64,000 bases of DNA, from positions 221,724 through 285,723 of the forward strand of contig NZ_KB908454.1 in NCBI RefSeq assembly GCF_000381965.1. The letters are read 5' to 3'. Positions 35,884 through 44,522 of the stretch are shown one piece after another. Below the pieces are notes generated by a model that was not told where the DNA came from, searched no databases, and worked only from the letters and a program-made list of their open reading frames with translations. Made by a program: the position numbers and the translations under genes. Every line of letters begins with the position of its first letter. Within the stretch, counting starts at the first letter, position 1. The DNA is from Oceanimonas smirnovii ATCC BAA-899. GTDB lineage: Bacteria; Pseudomonadota; Gammaproteobacteria; Enterobacterales; Aeromonadaceae.

Positions 35884-37374
35884 TTACATCATCCAGAAGC
35901 CGGCGGCCAGCAGGGCAGCGAGCGTGATGGCACCGCCAATCAGGGCGTAGGGCAGCTGGGTCATGGCGTGATCCATGGTGTCGCAACCGGCCCCCTGAGC
36001 CGAGAGCACGGTGGAGTCACTGAAAAAGCAGGCGTGGCTGCCAAAGGCCGAGGCCGACAGCAGGGCGCCCACCACCAGCGGCATGGGCACGTTCATGGCC
36101 TGGCCCAGAGGCACGACGATGGGCAGCGAAATCACAAACACGCCCCAGCTTGATGCCGTGCTGAATACCACCGCTGCCATCACCAGAAACACGATGGCAG
36201 GCAGCAGCGCCGGTGTGATCAGCGGTGTGACCGTATCGATGATGTAGCGGGTCATGCCCAGCTGATCATTCACTTCTTTCAGAATAAAACCGGCACAGAC
36301 GGTGGCCAGCGGATACAGCATGACCTTGAAGCCGTCCAGGGTGGCATCCACCTGCTGCTGAAACGACAGCAGCCGCTGTACCGAATACAGCACCATGGTA
36401 ACGCCCAGTGCCACCAGTACGCCTTTGAGCAGATCAATGTCGTAATACACGCTCGCCAGCACCAGCACCACCATGGGCAGCAGAAAGTTGGTCAGTCCCA
36501 GCCAGCCGGGCACGGCGTTGGCGGGCTCGGCGGTGACTTCATCGTGCCAGCCTTCCGGCACCGGCTGGCCGGCTCTGGCCCGGGCTTCGGCCTTTTTCAT
36601 GGCACCCAGATCCGGCAGTTTGCGTGCTGCCACCAGCGCCACTACCGCCAGCGCGGCCCAGCCGTACAGCATGTAAGGAATGCTGGCGACATAGAGCGAC
36701 ATGCCCTTGCCGCCTTCTGCTGCGCCCGAGTCTTCCAGCAGCGAGGCAAAAAACACCGCCCAGGTAGAGACCGGCACCAGAATGCAGATGGGCGCGGCGG
36801 TGGAGTCGACTATGTAGGCCAGTTTTTCCCGGGAGATATTAAAGCTGTCGGTAATGCGCTTCATGGAGGACGACACCGCCAGCGAGTTGAGGTAGTCGTC
36901 AATAAACACCACCAGCCCCAGGCCCACTGTGCCGGCCATGGCGCTTTTCGGGGTTTTGATAATGCGGGTCATGACAGCACCAAAGCTGTGCACGCCGCCG
37001 CCCCGGGCCAGCAGGTTAATCAGGCCGCCCATCATGCCGCAGACCAGAATAAGCCAGGCGATGGTTTCATCCATCATCACCGCCAGGGTCACGTCTGCCA
37101 GCGGACTGATCAAATCGCCCGGGTTGATCAGCAAGAGCCCCAGCAGGCTGCCTGCCAGCAAAGACTCCACGGTTTTACGGGTGATGACCGCCATGGTGAT
37201 CACCAGGGCGGCAGGCAACAAGCTGAGCGCGCCATAGTCACTGCCTTGTTCATGGGTAAAGCCCAGCCAGGCAAAGACCATGGCAGCAAGGCTGGCCACC
37301 GCCAGGCCACGCCAGAGTGGTGGCCATTTTACACTGGGGGTCATTGCAAGGGTGTCGGGATGTTCCATCATCAT
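35884..37374 (-). CDS. NhaC-family Na+/H+ antiporter-like transporter
   Basis: This 496-residue membrane protein has about eleven to thirteen helices and the family hallmarks VVFIDDYLNSLAVSS and DSTAAPICILVPVSTW. NhaC-family members are annotated as sodium/proton antiporters, but several are now thought to carry organic ions or amino acids. Three ATG codons stand in a row at the start (37366-37374); the first follows an AAGGA ribosome site. The gene lies 56 bases downstream of puuA on the same strand, where a putrescine importer might be expected. Transport of putrescine or a counter-ion role is only inference. Confidence 0.85.
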   Translation of the reverse strand: MMMEHPDTLAMTPSVKWPPLWRGLAVASLAAMVFAWLGFTHEQGSDYGALSLLPAALVITMAVITRKTVESLLAGSLLGLLLINPGDLISPLADVTLAVMMDETIAWLILVCGMMGGLINLLARGGGVHSFGAVMTRIIKTPKSAMAGTVGLGLVVFIDDYLNSLAVSSSMKRITDSFNISREKLAYIVDSTAAPICILVPVSTWAVFFASLLEDSGAAEGGKGMSLYVASIPYMLYGWAALAVVALVAARKLPDLGAMKKAEARARAGQPVPEGWHDEVTAEPANAVPGWLGLTNFLLPMVVLVLASVYYDIDLLKGVLVALGVTMVLYSVQRLLSFQQQVDATLDGFKVMLYPLATVCAGFILKEVNDQLGMTRYIIDTVTPLITPALLPAIVFLVMAAVVFSTASSWGVFVISLPIVVPLGQAMNVPMPLVVGALLSASAFGSHACFFSDSTVLSAQGAGCDTMDHAMTQLPYALIGGAITLAALLAAGFWMM

Positions 37375-37430
37375 TTTCCTTCTGGTCGTGAGGTCGGCAC
37401 CTTGGGGCGCTCTTCAGATATGTTCCGGCA

Positions 37431-38846
37431 TCAGGCGTTTTTCAGCATCCATTCCAGCTCTATGTCGGTGATGCGCTTTTCAAATTCCAGCTGCTCGTCG
37501 TTTTTGCAGATACGGTATACCTCGATAAAGTCTTTCCCCAGGTAGTGCTTGAGCGGGGTCTTGCCTTCCAGCCTGGCCAGGGCACTGCTCTGGCGGGTGG
37601 GAAGAGGCAGGCCTTGCTGCTCCAGACCGTTACCCACCACAGGGGCCGGCAGCGGCAGCTCCGGGTTATCCAGCCCGTGCAGCAGACCGGCCAGTATGGT
37701 GGCCACCACCAGATAAGGGTTGGCATCGGCACCGGGCACCCGGTATTCAATGCGGCGGGCCTCGTCGTCGCCGGCGGGAATACGCAGGGCCACGGTGCGG
37801 TTGTTGTGACCCCATGAGGCCTGCACCGGCACATACATACCCGGCTGAAAACGACGGAAGGCGTTCACGTTGGGGGCCAGCAGCGCCATGCTGTCGGGCA
37901 TTAAATCGAGCATGCCTGCCAGTGAGCGCTTGAGCAGCGTAGTGTCTTCGCCCTGATCATCGGAAAACAGGTTCACCCCCTGCTCATCGGTCACGCTGAT
38001 GTGCACATGCAGGCCGCTGCCGGCGTGCTCTTCATAGGGCTTGGCCATAAAGGTGGCGTCCATTTCATATTGCTCCGCCACCAGCTTAATCAGCCGTTTT
38101 AATGCCAGTGCCTGATCGCAGGCGGCCAGCACATCACTGCCGTGATGCATATTGATCTCGAACTGGCCCGGCGCGGCCTCGGCCACGGCCCCGTCGGCAG
38201 GCAGCTTCTGCCGCTCGGCAATGGTGTCTATGTCGGCAAGAATGTCGGCAAAGTTATTAAGGTTATCGACCGAATATACCTGGCTGTAGGTGTCGCGCTT
38301 TTGGGTGAGGGGGGAGCGGGGAGGCTGCAGCCGGCCCTGTTCGTCTCTGTCTCTGTCTACCAGATAAAACTCCAGCTCCAGCGCAATGACCGGCGTCAGG
38401 CCCCGGGCTTTGACTTCCTGCCAGACCCGGTTAAGCACATTGCGCGGCTCCAGCGCAAAAGGCTGCTCGTCTTCATCCACCATGGTCAGCAGCAGCTGGG
38501 CTACGCTGTCGGAGTCGGCGGCTGAGGGCACCAGGGTGCCGGCAATGGGGTAGCAGGGCAGATCCGGCTCGCCGATGTCCTGCCCGACGCCGGTTTCTTC
38601 CACTACGTTGCCGCGAAAGTCCATGGCAAACATGGACGCGGGGAAAAAACAGCCGTTTTCCAGCTTGTCGAGGGCAGTTACCGGCAGCCGCTTGCCGCGA
38701 AAGATACCGTTAAGATCGGTGAGTAATACGTCCACATACTGAGTGTCGGGATAGCGGGCAAGATAAGCGGCTACCTCCTGTTCAAAGGGGGTTAAGGCCG
38801 GCTCGCCGGCAGAAGGAAGGGCTGTAACCGTTGTGTTTGCTTGCAT
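37431..38846 (-). CDS. puuA: Gamma-glutamylputrescine synthetase (glutamine synthetase family)
   Basis: This is a 471-residue glutamine synthetase homologue that ligates glutamate to putrescine with ATP, the first step of the Puu pathway. The Gln-synthetase beta-grasp N-domain and the catalytic domain are present (APGQFEINMHHGSD; AKPYEEHAGSGLHVHISV; NAFRRFQPGMY; YRVPGADANPYLV). It reads divergently from puuDRCB, and the gap between them carries two PuuR-like sites. True GlnA is unlikely given this context and length. Mono- or diamine substrate choice is inferred from the neighbours. Confidence 0.92.
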   Translation of the reverse strand: MQANTTVTALPSAGEPALTPFEQEVAAYLARYPDTQYVDVLLTDLNGIFRGKRLPVTALDKLENGCFFPASMFAMDFRGNVVEETGVGQDIGEPDLPCYPIAGTLVPSAADSDSVAQLLLTMVDEDEQPFALEPRNVLNRVWQEVKARGLTPVIALELEFYLVDRDRDEQGRLQPPRSPLTQKRDTYSQVYSVDNLNNFADILADIDTIAERQKLPADGAVAEAAPGQFEINMHHGSDVLAACDQALALKRLIKLVAEQYEMDATFMAKPYEEHAGSGLHVHISVTDEQGVNLFSDDQGEDTTLLKRSLAGMLDLMPDSMALLAPNVNAFRRFQPGMYVPVQASWGHNNRTVALRIPAGDDEARRIEYRVPGADANPYLVVATILAGLLHGLDNPELPLPAPVVGNGLEQQGLPLPTRQSSALARLEGKTPLKHYLGKDFIEVYRICKNDEQLEFEKRITDIELEWMLKNA

Positions 38847-39024
38847 GATTTCACCACCATGTGACCGTTAAATATAATTTACGATGATAACTTAGGATTG
38901 TTTAATTTGTTTTGCAAGTGTTAAAAATTATTGTGGTTTCAAAACGGTGATGCTAGGGTTTTGACTATATTTTTTACGGTTTCCTCGTCTAAGAGGCGAA
39001 GTGTTCAAAATTTAGAGCGGGTGG
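38847..39024. promoter_or_regulatory. Divergent puuA/puuD control region with PuuR-like operators
   Basis: Two AT-rich sites resemble the E. coli PuuR recognition sequence (AAAATATAATGAACA). One is TTAAATATAATTTACG at 38868-38883. The other, on the opposite strand, reads AAAAATATAGTCAA at 38961-38974. They face each other across about 80 bases in the intergenic region, suitable for control of both operons by the PuuR encoded at 39798. The match is by eye. Confidence 0.5.
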
Positions 39025-39030
39025 ATGCTT

Positions 39031-39801
39031 ATGTCGACGGTTTATATATTTAACAAGCCTTGGGTGGGCGTGATCCTTTGCCAGCAGCAGCTGGGGCCTC
39101 ATCCGGGGTTAACGGTGCAGCAGAAATACCTGGATGCCATTGTGGCTGCCGGTGCTGTGCCTGTGCCTCTGGTGCACCAGCTGGGTGCAGACGAGCAAAG
39201 CCTTGATGCCATGCTGGCGCGCCTTGACGGCATTTTGCTGACCGGCAGCTACAGCAATATGGAGCCGCATCATTACGGTGAAACCGGCGAAGAAGCGCAC
39301 ACCGACAAAGGCCGTGACAGGCTCAGCCTGCAGCTGATTGCCGCGGCACAGACCATGAAAATGCCACTGTTTGGCATTTGTCGCGGTTTTCAGGAAATGG
39401 TGGTGGCCAGTGGCGGCAGCCTGCACCGTCGGTTGCATGAAACCGGTCTGTTTGCCGAGCACCGTGAGAACAAGGAATTACCGCTGGAGCAACAATATGC
39501 GCCGGCCCACAGCATTACTCCGGTGGCGGGTGGTGTGCTGGCCCGGCTGGCCGGTGACGCTGAGCTTAACGTGAACTCGCTGCACATGCAGGGTGCCAAA
39601 AGCACAGGGCCCGGTGTGCAGGTGGAAGCCACCGCACCCGACGGTCTGGTAGAAGCCATCAGCCTTGTGAATCATCCTTTTGCGCTGGGGGTGCAGTGGC
39701 ACCCCGAGTGGCAAAGCCGGGAAAACCCGCTGTCTCGCGCGCTGTTTGACGGCTTTGTGGCGGCCTGCCATGACTATGCCGGGCAAAGGAGCCGGGGGTG
39801 A
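39031..39801 (+). CDS. puuD: Gamma-glutamyl-gamma-aminobutyrate hydrolase
   Basis: This is a 256-residue class I glutamine amidotransferase-like hydrolase that releases GABA from gamma-glutamyl-GABA, the last Puu step. Catalytic Cys117 sits in GICRGFQEM, and the His/Glu of the triad are in GVQWHPEW. The PuuD-specific stretch VNSLHMQGAK is present. An in-frame ATG two codons upstream (39025) is equally possible. The stop overlaps the GTG start of puuR. Confidence 0.93.
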   Translation: MSTVYIFNKPWVGVILCQQQLGPHPGLTVQQKYLDAIVAAGAVPVPLVHQLGADEQSLDAMLARLDGILLTGSYSNMEPHHYGETGEEAHTDKGRDRLSLQLIAAAQTMKMPLFGICRGFQEMVVASGGSLHRRLHETGLFAEHRENKELPLEQQYAPAHSITPVAGGVLARLAGDAELNVNSLHMQGAKSTGPGVQVEATAPDGLVEAISLVNHPFALGVQWHPEWQSRENPLSRALFDGFVAACHDYAGQRSRG

Positions 39802-40358
39802 GCCGCGGACAGGAGCTGGCGCCGGGCAGCCGGCTGGCCAGCATTCGCCGGCAGCTGGGGCTGAGCCAGCGCCGGGTGGCGGAGTTATCGGGCCTGACGC
39901 ATGGTGCCATTTGCACCATAGAGCAGGATAAGGTGAGTCCGGCGGTGAGCAGCCTGCAAAAACTGCTCAAGGTATATGACATGTCGCTGTCAGCGTTTTT
40001 TGCCGAGCAGCAACCCGCTGTCCGCAACAAGGTAGTGATTAACGAAAGCGAGCTGGTGGAGATTGGCAGCCGCGGCGTGTCGTTCAAACTGGTGCACAAC
40101 GGCAACCCCAGGCGCACATTAGGGTTTTTAATTGAATGCTATGCCCCGGGCACCAGTACCGGCGGCCATATTAAACACACGGGAGAAGAAGTGGGCACTG
40201 TGCTGGAAGGCGACATTGAGCTGACGGTGGACGGTGAGTGCTACCAGCTGAGCGCCGGTCAGAGTTATGTAATAGACACTGGCCTGCCCCATACCTTTAC
40301 CAATTCATCGAGCCGGGAATGCCGCATTATCAGTGCGCATACGCCGGCCAACCTGTAA
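39798..40358 (+). CDS. puuR: PuuR-type HTH-cupin transcriptional repressor
   Basis: This is a 186-residue regulator. An N-terminal XRE-type helix-turn-helix (about 10-65; RRQLGLSQRRVAELSGLTHGAICTIE split over its two helices) joins a C-terminal cupin sensor (about 105-180; GHIKHTGEEVGTVLEGDIEL). In E. coli PuuR is inactivated by putrescine and represses the puu genes. The GTG start overlaps the puuD stop. Operator-like sites lie in the puuA-puuD gap. Confidence 0.93.
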   Translation: MSRGQELAPGSRLASIRRQLGLSQRRVAELSGLTHGAICTIEQDKVSPAVSSLQKLLKVYDMSLSAFFAEQQPAVRNKVVINESELVEIGSRGVSFKLVHNGNPRRTLGFLIECYAPGTSTGGHIKHTGEEVGTVLEGDIELTVDGECYQLSAGQSYVIDTGLPHTFTNSSSRECRIISAHTPANL

Positions 40359-40377
40359 TGCAAAGCGGAGACACATG

Positions 40378-41862
40378 ATGGAATTCAGAACTCAGGCCCA
40401 CTGGCAGGCCGAAGCACACCAGCTGAAACCTGAAACCCGGCTGTTTATTGAAGGTGACTATCGCGAGGCCGTGGCCGGCGAGCGCTTTGCGAGCATTAAT
40501 CCCGCCACCAATGCCACCCTGGCAGAGGTGAGCCGTGCCAGAGACGCCGATGTGAACATGGCGGTAGTGGCCGCCAGGGCCAGCTTTGAGGCGGGGGTGT
40601 GGTCACAACAACCGCCTGCTGCACGCAAGGCGGTGCTGCTGAAGCTGGCGAGCCTGATGGAGCAACACAGTGAAGAGCTGGCACTGCTGGAAACCCTGGA
40701 CACCGGCAAGCCCATTCGCCACAGCCTGCGGGATGATATTCCCGGTGCGGTGCGCTGCATACGCTGGTATGCGGAAGCGGTGGACAAGATCTACGGCGAA
40801 ATTGCGCCCACCGGCCCCGATGCGCTGGCGCTGGTCAGCCGTGAGCCCATTGGCGTGGTGGCGGCCATCGTGCCCTGGAACTTTCCGCTGCTGCTGGCCT
40901 GCTGGAAGCTGGGGCCGGCGCTGGCAGCGGGCAACTCGGTGATTTTAAAACCTTCCGAGAAGTCACCGCTGTCGGCCATTCGCCTGGCGGCACTGGCTAA
41001 AGAAGCAGGCCTGCCCGATGGCGTGCTTAATGTGCTGCCCGGTTTTGGCCATGAGGCGGGCAAGGCGCTGGCGCTGCACGAGGACGTGGACTGCCTGACC
41101 TTTACCGGCTCCACCGGCGTGGGGCGGTTGCTGCTGGAATATGCCGGCCGCTCCAACATGAAACGGGTGTGGCTGGAAGCCGGCGGCAAGAGTGCCAACA
41201 TTGTGTTTGCCGACTGCCCGGATCTGGCCAAAGCGGCCCGGGCTTCTGCCGCCGGCATTTTCTACAACCAGGGGCAGGTGTGCATTGCCGGCACCCGGCT
41301 GCTGGTAGAAAGCAGCATCAAGGACGCCTTTATGGCGGAGCTGAAAAAAGCCGCCGAAGCGTTCAAGCCCAAGGATCCGCTGGATCCGTCTTCCACCATG
41401 GGCACCCTGATCGACAGCGATCATCACGGCAGCGTGTGCCGCTATATTGCCGAAGGCCTGAAAGACGGCGCTGTGCTGGGCCTGGATGGCCGGGATCAGG
41501 CGGGCAATTTTATCGGGCCGACTGTGCTGGAGCAGGTGAACCCTCATATGACGGTGTCGCGGGAAGAAATTTTCGGCCCCGTGCTGGCCGTTACTGCCTT
41601 TGAGCATGAAAGCGAAGCCGTGCGTCTGGCCAATGACAGCCAGTATGGTCTGGGCGCCGGGCTGTGGACCTCGGATTTGCGCCGGGCGCACCGGCTGGCA
41701 CGGCAGCTGAAAGCCGGCTCCGTGTTTATTAATAACTATAACGACGGTGACATGACGGTGCCCTTTGGCGGCGTGAAGCAAAGCGGCAACGGCCGCGACA
41801 AGTCGCTGCATGCCTTTGATAAGTTTACCGAACTCAAAACCACCTGGCTGGCACTGGATTAA
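40378..41862 (+). CDS. puuC: Gamma-glutamyl-gamma-aminobutyraldehyde dehydrogenase
   Basis: This is a 494-residue NAD(P)-dependent aldehyde dehydrogenase that oxidises gamma-glutamyl-gamma-aminobutyraldehyde. The general base Glu is in WLEAGGKSANIVF, the catalytic Cys in FYNQGQVCIAGT, and the conserved SREEIFGPV and NNYNDGDMTVPFGG are present. The sequence is strikingly close to E. coli PuuC throughout. The ATG at 40378 was chosen for its 7-base spacing to GCGGAG; an ATG one codon earlier is possible. Confidence 0.95.
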   Translation: MEFRTQAHWQAEAHQLKPETRLFIEGDYREAVAGERFASINPATNATLAEVSRARDADVNMAVVAARASFEAGVWSQQPPAARKAVLLKLASLMEQHSEELALLETLDTGKPIRHSLRDDIPGAVRCIRWYAEAVDKIYGEIAPTGPDALALVSREPIGVVAAIVPWNFPLLLACWKLGPALAAGNSVILKPSEKSPLSAIRLAALAKEAGLPDGVLNVLPGFGHEAGKALALHEDVDCLTFTGSTGVGRLLLEYAGRSNMKRVWLEAGGKSANIVFADCPDLAKAARASAAGIFYNQGQVCIAGTRLLVESSIKDAFMAELKKAAEAFKPKDPLDPSSTMGTLIDSDHHGSVCRYIAEGLKDGAVLGLDGRDQAGNFIGPTVLEQVNPHMTVSREEIFGPVLAVTAFEHESEAVRLANDSQYGLGAGLWTSDLRRAHRLARQLKAGSVFINNYNDGDMTVPFGGVKQSGNGRDKSLHAFDKFTELKTTWLALD

Positions 41863-41876
41863 GGGAGAACAGAACC

Positions 41877-43151
41877 ATGGAGCACGTTAACAGCTATTAC
41901 GCGGCCACTGCCAACGAGCATGCGCCCTGGCCGCAACTGACCGAGAACATTCAGTGCGATGTATGTGTGGTGGGCGGCGGCTATACCGGCCTGTCTACTG
42001 CCTTGTTTCTGTGTGAAGCCGGCTTTGATGTGGTGCTGCTGGAAGCCGGTCGTATCGGCTTTGGTGCCAGTGGCCGCAACGGCGGTCAGCTGGTGAACTC
42101 CTACAGCCGGGACATAGACGTGATTGAATCCCGCTATGGCCACGATACCGCGCGCATGCTGGGCAGCATGATGTTTGAAGGCGGCGATATTATTCGCGAA
42201 CGCATTCAGCAGTACGATATTCAGTGCGACTTTAAACCCGGCGGTATTTTTGCGGCGCTGAACAGCCGCCAGTTGCATGAACTGGAAAGCCAGAAGGGCA
42301 ACTGGGAGCGATATGGCCATGACGGCCTGGAGCTGCTGGATGCTGAGCGTATTACTCAGGAAATTGACAGCAAGAACTATGTGGGCGGTTTGCTGGATCA
42401 CAGAGGCGGGCATATTCATCCGCTGAATCTGGCGCTGGGCGAGGCAGAAGCCATTCGCAAACTGGGCGGACGCATTTTTGAGCAGTCGGCGGTCACCGGG
42501 CTCAAATACGGTGATCCGGCCCTGGCCACAACCGATAAGGGCAGCGTCAGTGCAAAATTTATGGTGCTGGCGGGCAATGCCTATCTTGGCAACCTGGAGC
42601 CAAAGCTCTCGGCCAAAGCCATGCCCTGCGGCACTCAGATTGTAACCACTGAGCCGCTGAGCGACGAGCAGGCGCACAGCCTGATTGCCAATCAGTATTG
42701 CGTGGAAGACTGTAACTATCTGCTGGATTATTACCGGGTAACCGGCGACAACCGGCTGCTGTATGGCGGTGGTGTGGTCTACGGTGCCCGGGATCCGGAC
42801 GACATTGACCGGCTGGTGCTGCCCAAACTGCTGAAGACCTTTCCGCAGCTGGAAGGCATTAAGGTGGATTATCGCTGGACCGGCAACTTTTTGCTGACCC
42901 TGTCGCGTCTGCCCCAATTTGGCCGGCTGGAGCCCAATGTGTATTACATGCAGGGTTACAGCGGCCACGGGGTAACCTGCACTCACCTGGCGGGGCGGTT
43001 ATTGTCGGAAGTGCTGAAAGGCCAGGCTGAGCGTTTTGACGCCTTTGCCGGCCTGCCGCATCTGCCATTTTTTGGCGGCCGCCGTTTTCAGGTGCCGTTC
43101 AGCGCCATGGGCGCGGTTTACTACAGCCTGCGGGACAAGCTCGGGGTTTGA
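41877..43151 (+). CDS. puuB: Gamma-glutamylputrescine oxidoreductase
   Basis: This is a 424-residue FAD-dependent DAO-family oxidase that converts gamma-glutamylputrescine to the aldehyde used by PuuC. The N-terminal FAD-binding motif VCVVGGGYTGLSTALFL (about residue 25) and FGASGRNGGQ are clear, and the C-terminal GYSGHGVTCTHLAGR segment is typical of PuuB/OrdL. It lies 14 bases after puuC. The operon order puuD-R-C-B equals that of E. coli, but puuE and puuP are absent here. Confidence 0.94.
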   Translation: MEHVNSYYAATANEHAPWPQLTENIQCDVCVVGGGYTGLSTALFLCEAGFDVVLLEAGRIGFGASGRNGGQLVNSYSRDIDVIESRYGHDTARMLGSMMFEGGDIIRERIQQYDIQCDFKPGGIFAALNSRQLHELESQKGNWERYGHDGLELLDAERITQEIDSKNYVGGLLDHRGGHIHPLNLALGEAEAIRKLGGRIFEQSAVTGLKYGDPALATTDKGSVSAKFMVLAGNAYLGNLEPKLSAKAMPCGTQIVTTEPLSDEQAHSLIANQYCVEDCNYLLDYYRVTGDNRLLYGGGVVYGARDPDDIDRLVLPKLLKTFPQLEGIKVDYRWTGNFLLTLSRLPQFGRLEPNVYYMQGYSGHGVTCTHLAGRLLSEVLKGQAERFDAFAGLPHLPFFGGRRFQVPFSAMGAVYYSLRDKLGV

Positions 43152-43273
43152 CCCCTGCGGGGAGCTGGAAGCCGAAAGCCGAAAGCTGGAAGTTGTTCAA
43201 AAAAAGCGGTGATTGCAGGCGCGGGGTTGTGTCTGCAATCGTTTTGTTTTTCTTACCGCTTCAAGCTGATCGC

Positions 43274-43624
43274 TTACAGCTCTCCCGAAGGGAGCAGCTG
43301 ATCCGTCCGTGCCGCCATAATAAAGTCGTTGCGGTGCAGCCCATGAATGGCATGAGTCCACCAGGTCACGGTGACCTTGCCCCATTCCAGCAAAATGGCC
43401 GGGTGATGAAACTCGCTCTCGGCCAGTTCTGCCACTTTATCCGCAAAGGCCCAGGCCTGTTTGAAGTTCTTGAAGGTAAACTCCCGCTCCAGCTGCAGCA
43501 CACCGTTTCGGGACTGAGGTGTCCAGTCGGGGATCTGCGTCATCAGTCCGGCCAGCTCGGCATCGCTGACTCTGGGCGCATCGGCGCGGCAGGCCTCGCA
43601 TTCTTGTTGGGCCAGTTGGCTCAT
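43274..43624 (-). CDS. phhB: Pterin-4-alpha-carbinolamine dehydratase
   Basis: This is a 116-residue dehydratase that regenerates the tetrahydropterin cofactor after phenylalanine hydroxylation. The hallmark [21 protein letters not shown] is intact near residues 70-90, and the N-terminal CEACRADAP stretch is common in proteobacterial versions. It starts 9 bases downstream of phhA on the same strand, so the pair forms an operon. Confidence 0.95.
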   Translation of the reverse strand: MSQLAQQECEACRADAPRVSDAELAGLMTQIPDWTPQSRNGVLQLEREFTFKNFKQAWAFADKVAELAESEFHHPAILLEWGKVTVTWWTHAIHGLHRNDFIMAARTDQLLPSGEL

Positions 43625-43633
43625 GGTGTCTCC

Positions 43634-44428
43634 TTAAATGGCGGTTTTCTTGGGTGGAAAAGCAGGTGCAAACAGCCCCAGCTGCTGTGCCTTGTGCACT
43701 TCGGCCATAATGTCCATATCGGCAATGGCAAACAGCTGATCCAGATTGTCCAGCACATAATAAATGGGCTGCATAATGTCGATGCGATAGGGGGTGCGCA
43801 GCACATCCAGCAGGTTAAAGGGGCGAAACTCCGGCTTGCCCGACTCAAAAGCGTATTGAGTCTCACCGGGTGATGACAGTATGCCTCCGCCGTAAATGCG
43901 CCGGCCCCGGGGTGTGTTCAGCAGGCCAAACTCCACGGTAAACCAGTACAGCCGCGCCAGAAACCCCCGCTCTTTGGGGCTGGCTTTTTCGCCAAGCCTG
44001 CCATAGGTATGAGTAAAGCGGGCAAAGGCCGGATGGGTGAGCATGGCGCAGTGGCCAAACAGCTCATGAAAAATATCCGGCTCCTGTAAATAATCCAGAT
44101 GTTCCCGCCGGCGAATAAAGGTGGCCACCGGAAACTGCCGGCCGGCCAGCAGCTCAAAAAAGCGATCAAAGGAAATAAGCGCCGGCACCCGGGCCACTTG
44201 CCAGCCGGTGGCAGGCTGCAGCACCCGGTTAATGTCTGCCAATTGTGGAATGTGGTCTTTTGGCAAATCTAACCGTTCAAGCCCTGTCAGATATTCGTTA
44301 CAGGCCGTTTGCTGCACACAATCCAGCTGGCGGGTGATAAGCGTGCGCCAGATGGCGTTTTCTTCCTCCGGATAATGAATATGGCCGTCAGGCCCGGGTG
44401 TGCGGGCCACGTAGGTGGAGGCGTTCAT
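43634..44428 (-). CDS. phhA: Phenylalanine 4-monooxygenase
   Basis: This is a 264-residue tetrahydropterin-dependent aromatic amino acid hydroxylase of the bacterial monodomain type, converting phenylalanine to tyrosine. Iron ligands are visible in DIFHELFGHCAMLTH (two His) and YWFTVEFGL (Glu). The pterin-binding region precedes them. It is followed by phhB. The product tyrosine would feed the hpd-based route earlier in the window. The 94-base upstream gap contains TGTCAG and TTTACT half-sites with non-canonical spacing, so I do not call a TyrR box there. Confidence 0.96.
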   Translation of the reverse strand: MNASTYVARTPGPDGHIHYPEEENAIWRTLITRQLDCVQQTACNEYLTGLERLDLPKDHIPQLADINRVLQPATGWQVARVPALISFDRFFELLAGRQFPVATFIRRREHLDYLQEPDIFHELFGHCAMLTHPAFARFTHTYGRLGEKASPKERGFLARLYWFTVEFGLLNTPRGRRIYGGGILSSPGETQYAFESGKPEFRPFNLLDVLRTPYRIDIMQPIYYVLDNLDQLFAIADMDIMAEVHKAQQLGLFAPAFPPKKTAI

Positions 44429-44522
44429 TCAGCCTTGCCCTTTGTCAGTGATAATGCCTTTACTGTAGAGACAGCGGCCATGAGTGAAAAGGGCAGGGCG
44501 GCACTGTGACGTTACAGGGGTG

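Noticed and set aside
43148..43873. 241-codon plus-strand frame over phhB
   Set aside because: It is a shadow of the clear phhB and phhA genes on the minus strand and has no family resemblance.
44443..44464. TyrR-like half-sites before phhA (TGTCAG and TTTACT)
   Set aside because: The gap between the half-sites is ten bases rather than six, and only one is close to consensus.
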